A stretch of 58,256 nt of DNA from Cellulomonas iranensis NBRC 101100 = JCM 18110. Lineage in GTDB: Bacteria; Actinomycetota; Actinomycetes; Actinomycetales; Cellulomonadaceae. The position numbers and the translations under genes are program-made. The DNA is taken from assembly GCF_001552375.1 (NCBI RefSeq), contig NZ_BCRB01000017.1, forward strand, positions 1 to 58,256, written 5' to 3'. Of this stretch, positions 1 through 8,448 are shown one piece after another; position 1 is the first letter of the stretch, and each line of letters starts with the position of its first letter. The notes below the pieces were generated by a model. The model saw only the letters and a list, made by a program, of their open reading frames with translations, made no database searches and was not told the DNA's origin.

Positions 1-403
1 GGCCCAGCAGGCCGACCAGCCCTGGCCAGTCCCCCGCGAAGTTCGCGACGGTCAGGACCGGGCCGCGGTGCGTGCGCAACCCCGCGAGCACGTGGTGGCT
101 GTACTGCCACACCGCCTCGGCCACCACCAACGGCGCGTCGGGCGGGATGCTCGCGAACACCTCCAACCCCATGCGCTGCGAGCTGATGAACCCGTGGCCC
201 GTGACGGGGTCGACCCCGTTGGCACGGACCACGTCCCACCCGTGCTCCGCGAACGCCGCCGTGACGACGTGCTCCAGCTCGACCTGCGTGGCCCAGCCGG
301 CGGTGTTGGCCGACTCCCGCAGGTCGCCCGACGCCACCAGGTACGCAGTACGCGGCGGGGCGACGGGCTCGGGGGCGACGTCGGGAAAGACGTACGTGGA
401 CAT
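1..403 (-). CDS. Fucose-isomerase-like protein, N-terminal part (cut by window edge)
   Basis: The reading frame runs leftward from an ATG at 403 and leaves the window with no stop, giving about 134 residues. AGGAGAGG lies just upstream of the ATG. The protein opens [20 protein letters not shown] and later has [19 protein letters not shown]. This resembles the N-terminal region of the sugar-isomerase family that includes L-fucose and L-arabinose isomerases. It is the last visible gene of the leftward catabolic operon, 122 bases after the aldolase gene. An isomerase role on a hexose or deoxyhexose would fit the operon, but the metal-binding C-terminal part is outside the window, so substrate and activity cannot be judged. 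Confidence 0.55.
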   Translation of the reverse strand, partial: MSTYVFPDVAPEPVAPPRTAYLVASGDLRESANTAGWATQVELEHVVTAAFAEHGWDVVRANGVDPVTGHGFISSQRMGLEVFASIPPDAPLVVAEAVWQYSHHVLAGLRTHRGPVLTVANFAGDWPGLVGLLG

Positions 404-460
404 GGCGACCTCTCCTGGTCGGTCGGGGCCCGGTGCGCGACGGTGCGCGGGGGCAGGGTG

Positions 461-501
461 GACGGGGGTGGGGGTGGGCGGCGCGTCGGCCGACCCCCGT
501 C
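461..501. other. Intercistronic inverted repeat
   Basis: GACGGGGGT (461-469) pairs perfectly with ACCCCCGTC (493-501), with a 23-nt loop holding the smaller palindrome GTCGGCCGAC. It lies between the aldolase stop and the isomerase start on the transcribed strand. No T-run follows, so it may stabilise or partly attenuate the operon mRNA rather than end it. Confidence 0.4.
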
Positions 502-525
502 GCTGCGTGGGCACGGCCTGGCCCG

Positions 526-1422
526 TCACGCGGCGTCCTCGGCGACGAACGTCGCGATGCGGCCCCGCAGCGCGTCGAGCGCGGCCCGGTCGTCGTCGTC
601 GAGCGGACGGAACGGCCGCCGGCAGTTGCCCGTGACGTCGCCGCGCGCGCACGCCAGGTACTTCGCGGACTGGAACACGCCGTGCGCGACGAGCGTCTCG
701 ACGACCTCGTTGATCTGCGACTGCGTGCGCCGCGCGCCCGCGAGGTCGCCCGCGGCGAACCGGTCGCGCACGCGCGCGAACAGCTCGGGCTGGATGTTGA
801 CGGTCGTGCCGATCGTCGCGCGCGCACCGACCGCCAGGGCGGACAGGTACTGCTCGTCGAACCCGTTGACGAACACCTTGTCGGGGAACGCCTGCACGAG
901 CCGCTCGAGCGAGTACAGGTTGTGGTCGGTGTGCTTCATGCCGACCACGCGCGGGTGCGTCAGCAGCGTCGAGGCGTTGGACTTGTCGAACGCGACGCGC
1001 GTGAACTGCGGGATGTTGTAGAGCAGCACCGGCACGTCCACCGCCTCGACGACCTCGAGGTAGTACCGCTCGATCTCGTCGGGCGTGAACGCGTAGTAGT
1101 ACGGCGGGATCATCGAGATCGCCGCGACGCCGGACTCCTGCGCGGCCCGCGCGAGCGCGACCGTCTGCGCGGTGCTCGCGGTGCCGACGTGCGCGACGAC
1201 CGGCACGCGCCCGGCGACCTGCCGGGTCACGCGCTCGACGACCTGCTGCCGCTCGTCGAGCGAGAGCAGCAGCGCCTCGCCCGACGAGCCGCAGCAGTAG
1301 AACCCCTCGACGCCGCGTGCGAGCTGCTCCTCGACGACCTCGCCCAGCGCGTCGAGGTCGATCGAGTCGTCCGCGCGCGTGGGGGTGACGAGCGCCGAGA
1401 AGATGCGCTCGAGGTCGCTCAC
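526..1422 (-). CDS. DapA/NanA-family aldolase or lyase
   Basis: A 298-residue protein of the dihydrodipicolinate synthase / N-acetylneuraminate lyase family, a normal length for a single TIM barrel. Visible landmarks are GSSGE (about residues 45-49, the carboxylate-binding loop), the YNIP tyrosine (135) and the Schiff-base lysine in GMKHTDHN (163). These support class-I aldolase chemistry on a 2-keto acid. The start is GTG at 1422, whose bases overlap the TGA of the SDR gene (GTGA), implying translational coupling. With an enolase-type dehydratase and an SDR next door, a sugar-acid pathway ending in retro-aldol cleavage of a 2-keto-3-deoxy acid is likely (inference). Substrate cannot be read from the sequence. 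It is not expected to be the lysine-pathway DapA, given the sugar-operon context. Confidence 0.85.
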   Translation of the reverse strand: MSDLERIFSALVTPTRADDSIDLDALGEVVEEQLARGVEGFYCCGSSGEALLLSLDERQQVVERVTRQVAGRVPVVAHVGTASTAQTVALARAAQESGVAAISMIPPYYYAFTPDEIERYYLEVVEAVDVPVLLYNIPQFTRVAFDKSNASTLLTHPRVVGMKHTDHNLYSLERLVQAFPDKVFVNGFDEQYLSALAVGARATIGTTVNIQPELFARVRDRFAAGDLAGARRTQSQINEVVETLVAHGVFQSAKYLACARGDVTGNCRRPFRPLDDDDRAALDALRGRIATFVAEDAA

Positions 1423-2249
1423 CACGCCGTCCACCCGCCGTCGACGACCAGGTTCGCGCCCGTCATGTAGCGCGAGCCGTCGCTGAGCAGGTAGACGACG
1501 GGCGCCAGGAAGTCGTCCGTCGTGGCCATGCGGCCGATCGGGATGCGGCTCGTGTAGTTGGCCTGGAACGTCGCGTCCTGCGTGTCCCGCTCGATGCCCG
1601 ACGGCGTGAGCGTGTTGACGCGGATGCCGTGCCGGCCCCAGTACGTCGCGCAGTACCGCGTGAGGTTGTAGATCCCGGACTTCGACGCCGAGTACGCGAC
1701 GGGCTTCACGAACGGGACGCCCGTGCGCTCCTCCTGGTACGCGTAGATGTCCTGGACCGGCGAGACCATGCCGTAGATCGAGCCGACCGCGACGATCGAG
1801 CCGGGCTTGCCGGCCTCGCGGATGCGCCGCCCCACGGCCTGCGTGATGAGGAACGTGCCCGTGAGGTTGACGTCCACGACCTGCCGGAACACCTCGACCG
1901 GGAAGTGCTCGAACGGGCCCGAGACCTCGGGCGGTGCGCTGGGCTGCGTGTCGATGCCCGCGGTGTTGACCAGGCCGTCGGGGGCGCCCCACGGCTCGAG
2001 CACGGCGTCGAGACCCGCCTCGATGCTGGCCTGGTCGGCGATGTCGAGCGCCGCGAACCGCAGGTGCGGGTGGTCCACGAGGTCCGCGAGCGCGTGATCC
2101 GGGCCGGGCGCGGCCTCGCGCGAGACCGCGGCGACGCGCGCGCCGCGCGCCAGCAGCTCGCGGGTGAGGGCCGAGCCGAGCTGACCCAGCGCCCCGGTGA
2201 CGACGATCGTGCGGCCCTCGAGGCCGAAGAGGTGGTCGGTCACGGTCAC
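1419..2249 (-). CDS. SDR-family dehydrogenase (sugar/sugar-acid)
   Basis: A 276-residue classical short-chain dehydrogenase. A Rossmann glycine motif ([11 protein letters not shown], about residues 17-27) is followed by NTAG, then the catalytic serine in VGSIYG and the YSASK tyrosine/lysine pair. The end is [11 protein letters not shown] short insertion before the active-site tyrosine ([13 protein letters not shown]) is visible. The start is GTG at 2249, overlapping the TGA of the dehydratase gene; a second in-frame GTG at 2243 is possible. Its place between dehydratase and aldolase suggests it oxidises or reduces a hydroxy/keto-deoxy intermediate with NAD(P), but this is inferred only from context. 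Confidence 0.85.
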   Translation of the reverse strand: MTVTDHLFGLEGRTIVVTGALGQLGSALTRELLARGARVAAVSREAAPGPDHALADLVDHPHLRFAALDIADQASIEAGLDAVLEPWGAPDGLVNTAGIDTQPSAPPEVSGPFEHFPVEVFRQVVDVNLTGTFLITQAVGRRIREAGKPGSIVAVGSIYGMVSPVQDIYAYQEERTGVPFVKPVAYSASKSGIYNLTRYCATYWGRHGIRVNTLTPSGIERDTQDATFQANYTSRIPIGRMATTDDFLAPVVYLLSDGSRYMTGANLVVDGGWTAW

Positions 2250-3334
2250 ACCTCCACCCGGTGCGCCGCGAGGTGCTCGGTGTCGAGCTCGAGGCCGTGG
2301 CCGGGCACGTCGCGCGGCACGAAGAACCCGCGCTGCGGCGGCTGCGGGAGGATCGCGCCGAGCTCGGTGAGCGTGCCGCCGTCGGTCATCTCGCCGCACA
2401 GCGCGTTGGGCACCGAGCACAGGACGTGCGCGGACAGCTCGACGACGAAGTGCGGGGCCATGGGCGCGCAGTACGCGCGGGCGAGCGCCGCGATGTCGAG
2501 GTACGGCGTGATGCCGCCGACGCGCCCGAGGTCGGCCTGCACGAAGTCGCACGCGTCGTTCGCGAGGTACTGGTTGAACTGCTGCAGCGTGTACACGTTC
2601 TCGCCCAGGCCGATCGGCGTGGTCGAGCGCGCCCGCAGCCGCTGGTGCGCCACGACGTCGTCGACGCGCAGCGGCTCCTCGACCCAGTACAGGCCCAGGT
2701 GCTCGAACCGGGACATGGCCTGCACGGCCTGCCCGAGGGTCCAGCCCTGGTTCGCGTCGACCATGAGCGGGTACATGCCGACGGCCTCGCGGATCTTGGT
2801 GAGCCGCTCGACGTCCTCCTCGAGGTCAGGCTTGCCGACCTTGACCTTGGCCGCGAAGTAGCCGTCCGCCTTCCAGCCCTTGACCTGCTCGACGACCTCC
2901 TCGGCCGACAGGTTGAGGTTGATGCCCGACCCGTACAGCGGCACGCGGTCGCGCACGCGGCCCAGCAGGTCCGCGAGCGGCACGCCGCGCTCCTTGGCCA
3001 GCGCGTCCCACACGGCGATGTCGACGGCCGCGAGCGCGAGCGTCGTCGTGCCGCCGGGGCCGTTGTCGCGCAGGTACTGCCACGAGCGGTGCCACAGCGG
3101 GACGGCCGCGACCTCCTGGCCGAGCAGGGTCGGCGTCAGCTCCTCGAGCATCGCCATCATGGCGCGCCCGCCGACGCCGGACGTGTGGGACAGGCCCACG
3201 CCCACGACGCCCGTGTCGGTCGTCAGGTGCGCGGTGATGATCTCGATGTGGGTGACGACGTGGATCTGGTCGCCCCACGTGCCCTTCGGCAGGGGCAGGC
3301 GGGACAGCTGGTACTCGATGCTCTCGATCTTCAC
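2246..3334 (-). CDS. Enolase-superfamily (mandelate racemase-type) dehydratase
   Basis: A 362-residue protein of the mandelate racemase / muconate-lactonizing group. The N-terminal capping domain is followed by the barrel. Catalytic landmarks are KVK (163-165), metal ligands D193, E219 and E245 in VDANQGW, WVEEP and GLGEN, and H295 in MAPHFV. The KxK plus His arrangement is typical of acid-sugar dehydratases and racemases of this subgroup. The start is GTG at 3334 with GGAAGGA upstream. It follows the permease gene by 61 bases in the same direction. Dehydration of an aldonate or uronate is the most likely role; which sugar acid is unknown. Confidence 0.85.
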   Translation of the reverse strand: MKIESIEYQLSRLPLPKGTWGDQIHVVTHIEIITAHLTTDTGVVGVGLSHTSGVGGRAMMAMLEELTPTLLGQEVAAVPLWHRSWQYLRDNGPGGTTTLALAAVDIAVWDALAKERGVPLADLLGRVRDRVPLYGSGINLNLSAEEVVEQVKGWKADGYFAAKVKVGKPDLEEDVERLTKIREAVGMYPLMVDANQGWTLGQAVQAMSRFEHLGLYWVEEPLRVDDVVAHQRLRARSTTPIGLGENVYTLQQFNQYLANDACDFVQADLGRVGGITPYLDIAALARAYCAPMAPHFVVELSAHVLCSVPNALCGEMTDGGTLTELGAILPQPPQRGFFVPRDVPGHGLELDTEHLAAHRVEV

Positions 3335-3395
3335 GACGGGGTCCTTCCGGGGGTGGTGCGTACGGGTGCCGGCGGGGTGGGTCTGCGCTGCGCGA

Positions 3396-4250
3396 TCACC
3401 CCTTGACGGCGCCCGCGGCGAGGCCCGCGACGAGGCGCTTCTGGACGACGAGGAACCCGGCGACGACCGGGAGGACGGCGAGCACGCCGCCGGCGGTGAG
3501 CAGGTCCCAGCGGATCTGGTACTCGCCGATGAACAGGTGCAGGCCGATCGGCAGCGTCCGCGTCGACGTCGACTGCATGAAGGTCAGCGCGTACAGGAAC
3601 TCGTTCCACGACAGGATGAAGATGTACGTGCCGGCGGCGACCATGCCGGGGGCGAGCAACGGGACGATGATCATGCGGACCACCTGCCACGAGCTCGCGC
3701 CGTCGATGCGGCCGGACTCCTCGAGCTCGCGCGGGATCGAGTCGAGGAAGCCCTTGAGCAGCCACGTGGCGAACGGCGTCGCGAACGCGGCGTGCACGAG
3801 CGCGAGGCCCAGCACGTTGTCGAGCAGGTTGAACACCCGCAGCTGGCCCTGCAGCGAGATGACGAGCAGCACCGCGGGCAGCAGCTGCGCCACCAGCACC
3901 GCGACCATGAACACCTGGCGCCCCACGAACTCGAAGCGGGACAGCGCGATCGCGGCGCCGCTCGCGCACACCAGCGCCAGCGGCACGGCGACCGCCGCGA
4001 CCACGAGGCTGTTGCGCAGGTACGTGAGGAACGGCGTCGAGCCCAGCAGCTCGGAGTACGCCGCGGTGCTGATCTCGGAGGGCCACAGCGACGCACCCGC
4101 GGACGCGAGCTGCGACGACGGCGTCAGCGACGTGAGGAACATGATCACGTAGGGCCCGAGGATCGTGACGATCCAGACAGTCAGCAGCACGTACAGGCCG
4201 GTGCGGCGCGCGGCCGCCAGGCCGCCCAGCCGCGCGGAGACGGCGCTCAT
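3396..4250 (-). CDS. Carbohydrate ABC transporter permease (MalG type)
   Basis: A 284-residue inner-membrane permease with about six hydrophobic segments. The binding-protein-dependent transport signature lies in the last third (EESGRIDGASSWQVV, the EAA loop that contacts the ATPase). Size and the long C-terminal FILSWNEFLYAL region are typical of the second sugar permease (MalG/CUT1). The ATG at 4250 overlaps the TGA of the preceding permease (ATGA). No ATP-binding subunit is encoded in the window, so a shared MsiK-type ATPase elsewhere is likely, as is common for CUT1 importers in actinobacteria. Confidence 0.92.
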   Translation of the reverse strand: MSAVSARLGGLAAARRTGLYVLLTVWIVTILGPYVIMFLTSLTPSSQLASAGASLWPSEISTAAYSELLGSTPFLTYLRNSLVVAAVAVPLALVCASGAAIALSRFEFVGRQVFMVAVLVAQLLPAVLLVISLQGQLRVFNLLDNVLGLALVHAAFATPFATWLLKGFLDSIPRELEESGRIDGASSWQVVRMIIVPLLAPGMVAAGTYIFILSWNEFLYALTFMQSTSTRTLPIGLHLFIGEYQIRWDLLTAGGVLAVLPVVAGFLVVQKRLVAGLAAGAVKG

Positions 4251-5206
4251 CGGCCGGCCCCCTTCCTCGAGGTGAGGCGGATGTAGACCACGACCAGCAC
4301 GGACAGCACGGCCGCCTGCAGCACCGCGTACGCGGCGCCGGTGCCGAAGTCCATGGCCTTGTAGGCCGTGACGTACGACTGCAGCGACAGGGTCGTCGAG
4401 GCCAGGCCCGGCCCGCCGCCGGTCATGATGAGGACGAGGTCCACGTAGTTGGCGGTCCAGATGAGCCGCAGCAGGGTCGTGATGAGGATCGTCGGCAGGA
4501 TCGCCGGCAGCACGACGTGCCGGAACACGCCCACCGGGCCGCAGCCGTCCATGCCCGCGGCCTCGCGCAGCTCGGGCGCGACGCCCTGCAGCGCGGCCAG
4601 GATCATGACGGCGAACAGCGGCACGCCCTGCCACACGTCGACCGCGACGAGCGTCGGCAGCGCGGTCGACGACTCCGACAGGAACGCGATGGGCCGGTCG
4701 ATCACGCCCAGCCCGCGCAGCGCCGCGTTGAGCACGCCGTGGTTGGGGTCGAGGATCCAGATCCACATGAGCGCGACCAGCACGCTGGGCGTCGCCCACG
4801 GGATCATCGCGAGCCCGCGGTACACGCCCCGCAGCGGGAACTTCGCGTTCAGCAGGTGCGCGCCGACCAGGCCCAGCACGAGCTGCAGCAGCACCGCGCC
4901 CAGGGTCCAGACGAGCGTGTTGCGGGCCAGCAGCCCGAAGTCGGGCGCGGTGACGACGTCCACGAAGTTCTGCAGGCCGACGAACCCCTGCACGCCGACG
5001 AACGGGTTGACGTCGTTGAACGCGAACCACACCGACCGCACGAGCGGGTACCCGGCGAACGTGCCGACCAGCACGAGCGCCGGCGCGAGGTAGACGTAGG
5101 CCTCCAGCCCGCGCCGCGGGCGACGCCGCGGCGCGGGGGTGGTGGCCGAGCGGCCGGTGCCGGTGGTACCGGTGGGACCGGCCGCTCGGGTGGTGACGGT
5201 GGTCAT
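4247..5206 (-). CDS. Carbohydrate ABC transporter permease (MalF type)
   Basis: A 319-residue permease. A cytoplasmic, Thr/Gly/Pro-rich head of about 35 residues precedes the first membrane segment (AYVYLAPALVLVGTFAGYPL). The EAA loop reads ELREAAGMDGCGPVGVFRHV. The family pattern of MalF/UgpA-type CUT1 permeases is clear. The ATG at 5206 lies two bases after the stop of the binding-protein gene, and its own stop overlaps the next permease start, so the importer genes are translated as a coupled block. Confidence 0.92.
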   Translation of the reverse strand: MTTVTTRAAGPTGTTGTGRSATTPAPRRRPRRGLEAYVYLAPALVLVGTFAGYPLVRSVWFAFNDVNPFVGVQGFVGLQNFVDVVTAPDFGLLARNTLVWTLGAVLLQLVLGLVGAHLLNAKFPLRGVYRGLAMIPWATPSVLVALMWIWILDPNHGVLNAALRGLGVIDRPIAFLSESSTALPTLVAVDVWQGVPLFAVMILAALQGVAPELREAAGMDGCGPVGVFRHVVLPAILPTILITTLLRLIWTANYVDLVLIMTGGGPGLASTTLSLQSYVTAYKAMDFGTGAAYAVLQAAVLSVLVVVYIRLTSRKGAGR

Positions 5207-5208
5207 GG

Positions 5209-6465
5209 TCAGTCCTGCTCGAGCGTCGTGACGAGCTTCGCGAGCATCTCCTCGCTGGACTGCTGACCCTGCAGCGCGATCTGCACCTGCGTCTGGAACT
5301 CCTTCGCGGCGAGCTGCGCGACGCCCGGCAGGGCGGGCCAGCTCTTGGCCGTGCGCGCGGCCTCGACCGCGAGCTGCAGGTCGGGGTCGGTCGAGAACGG
5401 CTCGGACGCGGCGACGGACTCCAGCACGGGCAGCTGCCCCTGGATCGACGTCGAGACCGTGCGCATCGGCTCCTCGGTCGCGAGCCACGAGATCCACTCG
5501 AACGCCGCGTCCTTGTCCTTGCAGGACTGCAGCACGACGTTGCCGCTCATCGACGTGAGCGTCGAAGGCCCGGCCCCGTCGCCGACGGGGATCGGGACGA
5601 CGCCGAGCGCGTCGCCCAGCGCCTCGCGCATCGCGTTGAGCGACCCGGGGTGGTGGATCATCATCGCGGTCGTGCCGGCCGCGAAGTTGGTCTGCACGGG
5701 CGCGAACGCCGCGGTCACCGAGCCCGGGGGCGCGGCGTCCAGCTCGGTGACGACCGACAGGTACCGCTCGTTCGCGGCCACGGCCTCCGGGCTGTCGAGC
5801 ACGACGTCGCCCGCGGAGTCGACGACGTCGGCGCCGCCCGCGAACATCCAGGCCATCCACTGGTCCTGGCCGCCCGCGCCGCCGCGCACGTCGAACGCGT
5901 ACTTGCCGGCCGCCGCGTCGGTGAGCGCCGCGGCCGCGTCGAGGAACTCCTGCTGCGTCGTCGGCGGCTCGAGGCCCGCCTCCGCGAAGCGGTCCTTGTT
6001 GTAGTAGAGCCACAGCGTCACGTACTGGTGCGGCAGCATGTAGACCGCGTCGCTGCCCGGCAGGCGGCCCGTGTCCCACAGCGAGTCGATGACGTCGTCC
6101 TTGCCGTCCCACGCCTCGACCTGGTCGGTGAGGTCCGCGAGGATCCCCTGCGGCGCGAACTGCCCGAGCCACCAGTCCTTGCTGCGCGCCGCGCACGCCG
6201 CGGTGCCCGAGGACGCGGCCGTGAGCAGCCGGTCCTGGTACTGCTCGAGCGGGATCGTCGTGAGGTTGACCTGCACGTCGTCGTGCGTCGCGTTGAAGTC
6301 CTTGGCGAGGTCGTCCCAGGTGGTGTCGGTGGCGTCGTCCTGCCAGAGCCAGTACTCGACGGTGGTGGGCCCCTCGGCGGCGTCGTCGCCGCCCCCGCAC
6401 GCCGCGAGCGCGGTGACCGCGGCCATCGACAGCGCGACGGCGGCGACCTTGCTGCGTGCCTTCAT
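5209..6465 (-). CDS. Sugar-binding lipoprotein of the ABC importer
   Basis: A 418-residue extracellular solute-binding protein (family 1). The N-terminus MKARSKVAAVALSMAAVTAL ends in the lipobox LAAC, so the mature protein should be lipid-anchored at about Cys23. The body has the usual two-lobe features, such as VEYWLWQDDATDTTWDDLAK near the start and GNVVLQSCKDKDAAFEWISW in the second lobe. GGAGG sits before the ATG at 6465. It is the first structural gene after the GntR-type regulator and delivers the sugar or sugar acid to the two permeases. The ligand cannot be deduced. Confidence 0.92.
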   Translation of the reverse strand: MKARSKVAAVALSMAAVTALAACGGGDDAAEGPTTVEYWLWQDDATDTTWDDLAKDFNATHDDVQVNLTTIPLEQYQDRLLTAASSGTAACAARSKDWWLGQFAPQGILADLTDQVEAWDGKDDVIDSLWDTGRLPGSDAVYMLPHQYVTLWLYYNKDRFAEAGLEPPTTQQEFLDAAAALTDAAAGKYAFDVRGGAGGQDQWMAWMFAGGADVVDSAGDVVLDSPEAVAANERYLSVVTELDAAPPGSVTAAFAPVQTNFAAGTTAMMIHHPGSLNAMREALGDALGVVPIPVGDGAGPSTLTSMSGNVVLQSCKDKDAAFEWISWLATEEPMRTVSTSIQGQLPVLESVAASEPFSTDPDLQLAVEAARTAKSWPALPGVAQLAAKEFQTQVQIALQGQQSSEEMLAKLVTTLEQD

Positions 6466-6564
6466 TGCTCCTCCTTGAGCCGTGCATGACCTACGAGTGG
6501 TGGTGTCGGGTGCTCCGGGCGTGCCGGGGCGCAGCGCTGCGCCCGGGGGCCCGGACAGGTGGTG

Positions 6565-6584
6565 CGGGTCGGGTGCCCGACCCG
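6565..6584. other. Perfect inverted repeat directly after the regulator stop
   Basis: CGGGTCGG / CCGACCCG with loop GTGC ends one base before the stop codon of the regulator gene (6585-6587). It could be a weak terminator for the regulator or a processing signal between regulator and transporter mRNA. It lacks a T-run and does not match the TTGTC-type operator. Confidence 0.4.
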
Positions 6585-7292
6585 TCAGGTGAGGGCGGGG
6601 ACGGTCGCCGCTCGGTCGTCGAGCCGGCGCCGGACCCCCCAGAAGTGCGCGTCGAGCTCGTGGGTCGCGAGCCGCACGTCACGTGCGACCACGGCCTCGA
6701 GGATCCGCGCGTGCATCGCCGCGACGGACAGCAGGTCCTCCTGCTGCCGCGCGCCCCCCTCGAGACGCCCGTGCAGGCGCCAGAACGCGGCCGAGACGCC
6801 CTCGAACACGCGGTTCTCGACCGACGAGAACAGCGCCCGGTGGAACGCCTCGTCCTCCCGGTGCACGGGTTGCCCGCGCCGTGCCCCGGTCGTCATCGCC
6901 GCGACGGTCGCCCGCAGGTCGTCCTGCTGGGCGAGCGTCATGCGGGCCGTCACCTCGGCGACGTGGCTGATCTCGAACGCGTGCCGGATCTCGAACAGCT
7001 CCTCGACCGACCGGTCCGACACGCCCAGCACCGCGGCGAGGTACAGGCCGAACCGGTCCGGGTGGAACCCGAGCCACACGCGCCGCGCGCCCTGCCGTGA
7101 CCGGACCGCGCCGAACGCCTCGAGGACGCGCAGCGCCTCGCGGACCTGCGGACGGCCCGCGTGCATGGCCGCCGCCATCTCCGACTCCGTGGGGAGCACC
7201 TCGCCGACCCGCAGGCCGAGCTCGACGATCCGCTCGACCAGCCGGACGTCGACCTCGTCCTGCCCCGCCAACATGTCGGACAAGCTGCTCAC
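6585..7292 (-). CDS. FadR-subfamily GntR transcriptional regulator
   Basis: A 235-residue regulator with an N-terminal winged helix (LRVGEVLPTESEMAAAMHAGRPQVREALRVLEAFG, shown here only as separate motifs: PTESEMA, RPQVREAL and LRVLEAFG). An FCD ligand-binding domain follows, with family-type acidic and histidine positions (EIRHAFEISH, FHRALF, MHARIL). It lies upstream of and in the same direction as the importer genes. Operator-like TTGTC-N-GACAA repeats sit in its own promoter region and at its start codons, so autoregulation and control of the downstream operon by a sugar-acid effector are likely. Confidence 0.88.
   Translation of the reverse strand: MSSLSDMLAGQDEVDVRLVERIVELGLRVGEVLPTESEMAAAMHAGRPQVREALRVLEAFGAVRSRQGARRVWLGFHPDRFGLYLAAVLGVSDRSVEELFEIRHAFEISHVAEVTARMTLAQQDDLRATVAAMTTGARRGQPVHREDEAFHRALFSSVENRVFEGVSAAFWRLHGRLEGGARQQEDLLSVAAMHARILEAVVARDVRLATHELDAHFWGVRRRLDDRAATVPALT
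7272..7284. promoter_or_regulatory. Operator-like site inside the start of the GntR gene
   Basis: On the coding strand, CTTGTCCGACATG covers codons 4-7 of the regulator. It differs from the perfect palindrome at 7381-7393 at one arm position. An intragenic second site at the start of the gene would suit repression by looping or road-blocking (inference). Confidence 0.5.
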
Positions 7293-7380
7293 CTCTTCGT
7301 TGAGGACTCGCGCCGCACCCGGAGTGCGACGAGCGCCACGCTAGGCAGGCAGCAGCGGGCAGGACAACACGAAGTGGTCA

Positions 7381-7393
7381 CTTGTCCGACAAG
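7381..7393. promoter_or_regulatory. GntR/FadR-type operator
   Basis: CTTGTCCGACAAG is a perfect 13-bp palindrome with an odd centre. This is the TTGTC-N-GACAA form typical of FadR-subfamily sites. It lies about 90 bases upstream of the regulator start. Confidence 0.65.
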
Positions 7394-7514
7394 GTGCTGC
7401 GAGGTGGGGGTGCGCTCATCGGCGTGCATCACGTCGCACTGGCCATCGCGCTGTTGGGCCGCCGCGCGCAGACCCGCTGATGGGGGCCCGCCGAACCGCC
7501 CCCAGGGTGGGCCC

Positions 7515-7580
7515 GGGCAAAGAAAAACCCCCGGTGCCCTGAGGCTGAACCTCAAAGCGCGATCCGGGGGACTTCTGCCC
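7515..7580. ncRNA. Structured RNA / terminator-like element upstream of Abi gene
   Basis: Nested pairing is visible: GGGCA (7515-7519) with TGCCC (7576-7580), CCCCCGG (7528-7534) with CCGGGGG (7564-7570), and TGAGG (7540-7544) with CCTCA (7550-7554). Read leftward, the main stem is followed by TTTTTCTTT, a canonical intrinsic terminator, yet no leftward gene lies upstream of it. Read rightward, it sits 14 bases before the Abi-family gene. Structured RNAs upstream of AbiF-type genes have been described; whether this one belongs to that class needs a covariance search. The call of RNA gene versus terminator is open. Confidence 0.45.
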
Positions 7581-7594
7581 GCTAAGTTACCAGC

Positions 7595-8448
7595 GTGACA
7601 GGACCGGCTCAAGGCGTCCCGCACCGGCACAGCGGTCTCGATCGCGGCATCTCCGCCCCGCGCTTCGCGACGTTCGAGCACGCTGCAGGGGGCGATCCGG
7701 GTCTGGCGCGCGACCTCTACGTCTGGAATCGCGACCTGTCAGTCGCGTTCCTCGCGGACATCGCGATCTTGGAGGTCGCCCTTCGCAACGCGATCCGCGA
7801 CGCAGCTACCGCCGCATGGGGAGCGCACTGGTACAGCGATCCGACCGTCGTCCTCGACGACCGCAGCACGCGCCAGCTGTCCAGCGCGTGGGCCTCCTTG
7901 CCTGACAGCGTCAAGCGACGCGCACAGGACCCTGATGTACCCGGCCGTCTAGTCGCTCAGTGCATGTTCGGCTTCTGGACCAACCTCCTGGATGCCGGGG
8001 GCACGTCGGCAAGCCACCGCGCCGCATCGCCGCCGACTACGATGCGCTCTGGCACGCCACTCTGAAGCATGCGTTCCCCGGTGGGCGCATCGAGCGTCGC
8101 CGCATCCTCGCTGACCCGACGGGCGATCGCACAGCCGCCGCCGAGACCACGTTCACCCGACGATGGGTGCAAGGCGTCTGCAAGAACGTCAACGACCTCC
8201 GCAACCGCGTCGCTCACCACGAGCCGCTGATCCACGGGTTGCCCCTCAACGGTCGACACAGGCGGATGAGCTCGGAGGAAGCCCATCGGCAGTGTCTGAT
8301 GCTCGCGCGGATGATCGACCGAGACCTTGCTGAGCCTGCGTGGCCTGGTCGATCGCACCCGGACGTTGCGACGCTGGACCGCAGACGTTCTGGTACCTGC
8401 TCTCGACGGCGCGGCAGGCTCTCCGGCAGCGTGGTCCGGCGACATTGA
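7595..8448 (+). pseudogene. Abi-family (Abi_2-like) protein, frameshifted
   Basis: Two frames together give one Abi-like protein. The first part (GTG at 7595) has LARDLYVWNRDLSVAFLADI, LEVALRNAIRD and FGFWTNLLDAGG. The second frame continues with GKPPRRIAADYDALWHAT and LRNRVAHHEPL, the conserved RNR..HHEP motif of the family. The shift lies at or beside a run of five G (7997-8001); a sixth G would join the frames. Family members are phage abortive-infection or toxin-like proteins. TAAGTT at 7583-7588 is placed for a leaderless start. Either the gene is decayed, or the G-run is a sequencing error or a phase-variable tract. The C-terminal end in the second frame is uncertain. Confidence 0.6.

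Noticed and set aside
7515..7580. Type III toxin-antitoxin RNA repeats
   Set aside because: Only one hairpin is present; no tandem repeat array as in ToxI-type antitoxins. Kept only as an AbiF-like or terminator-like element.
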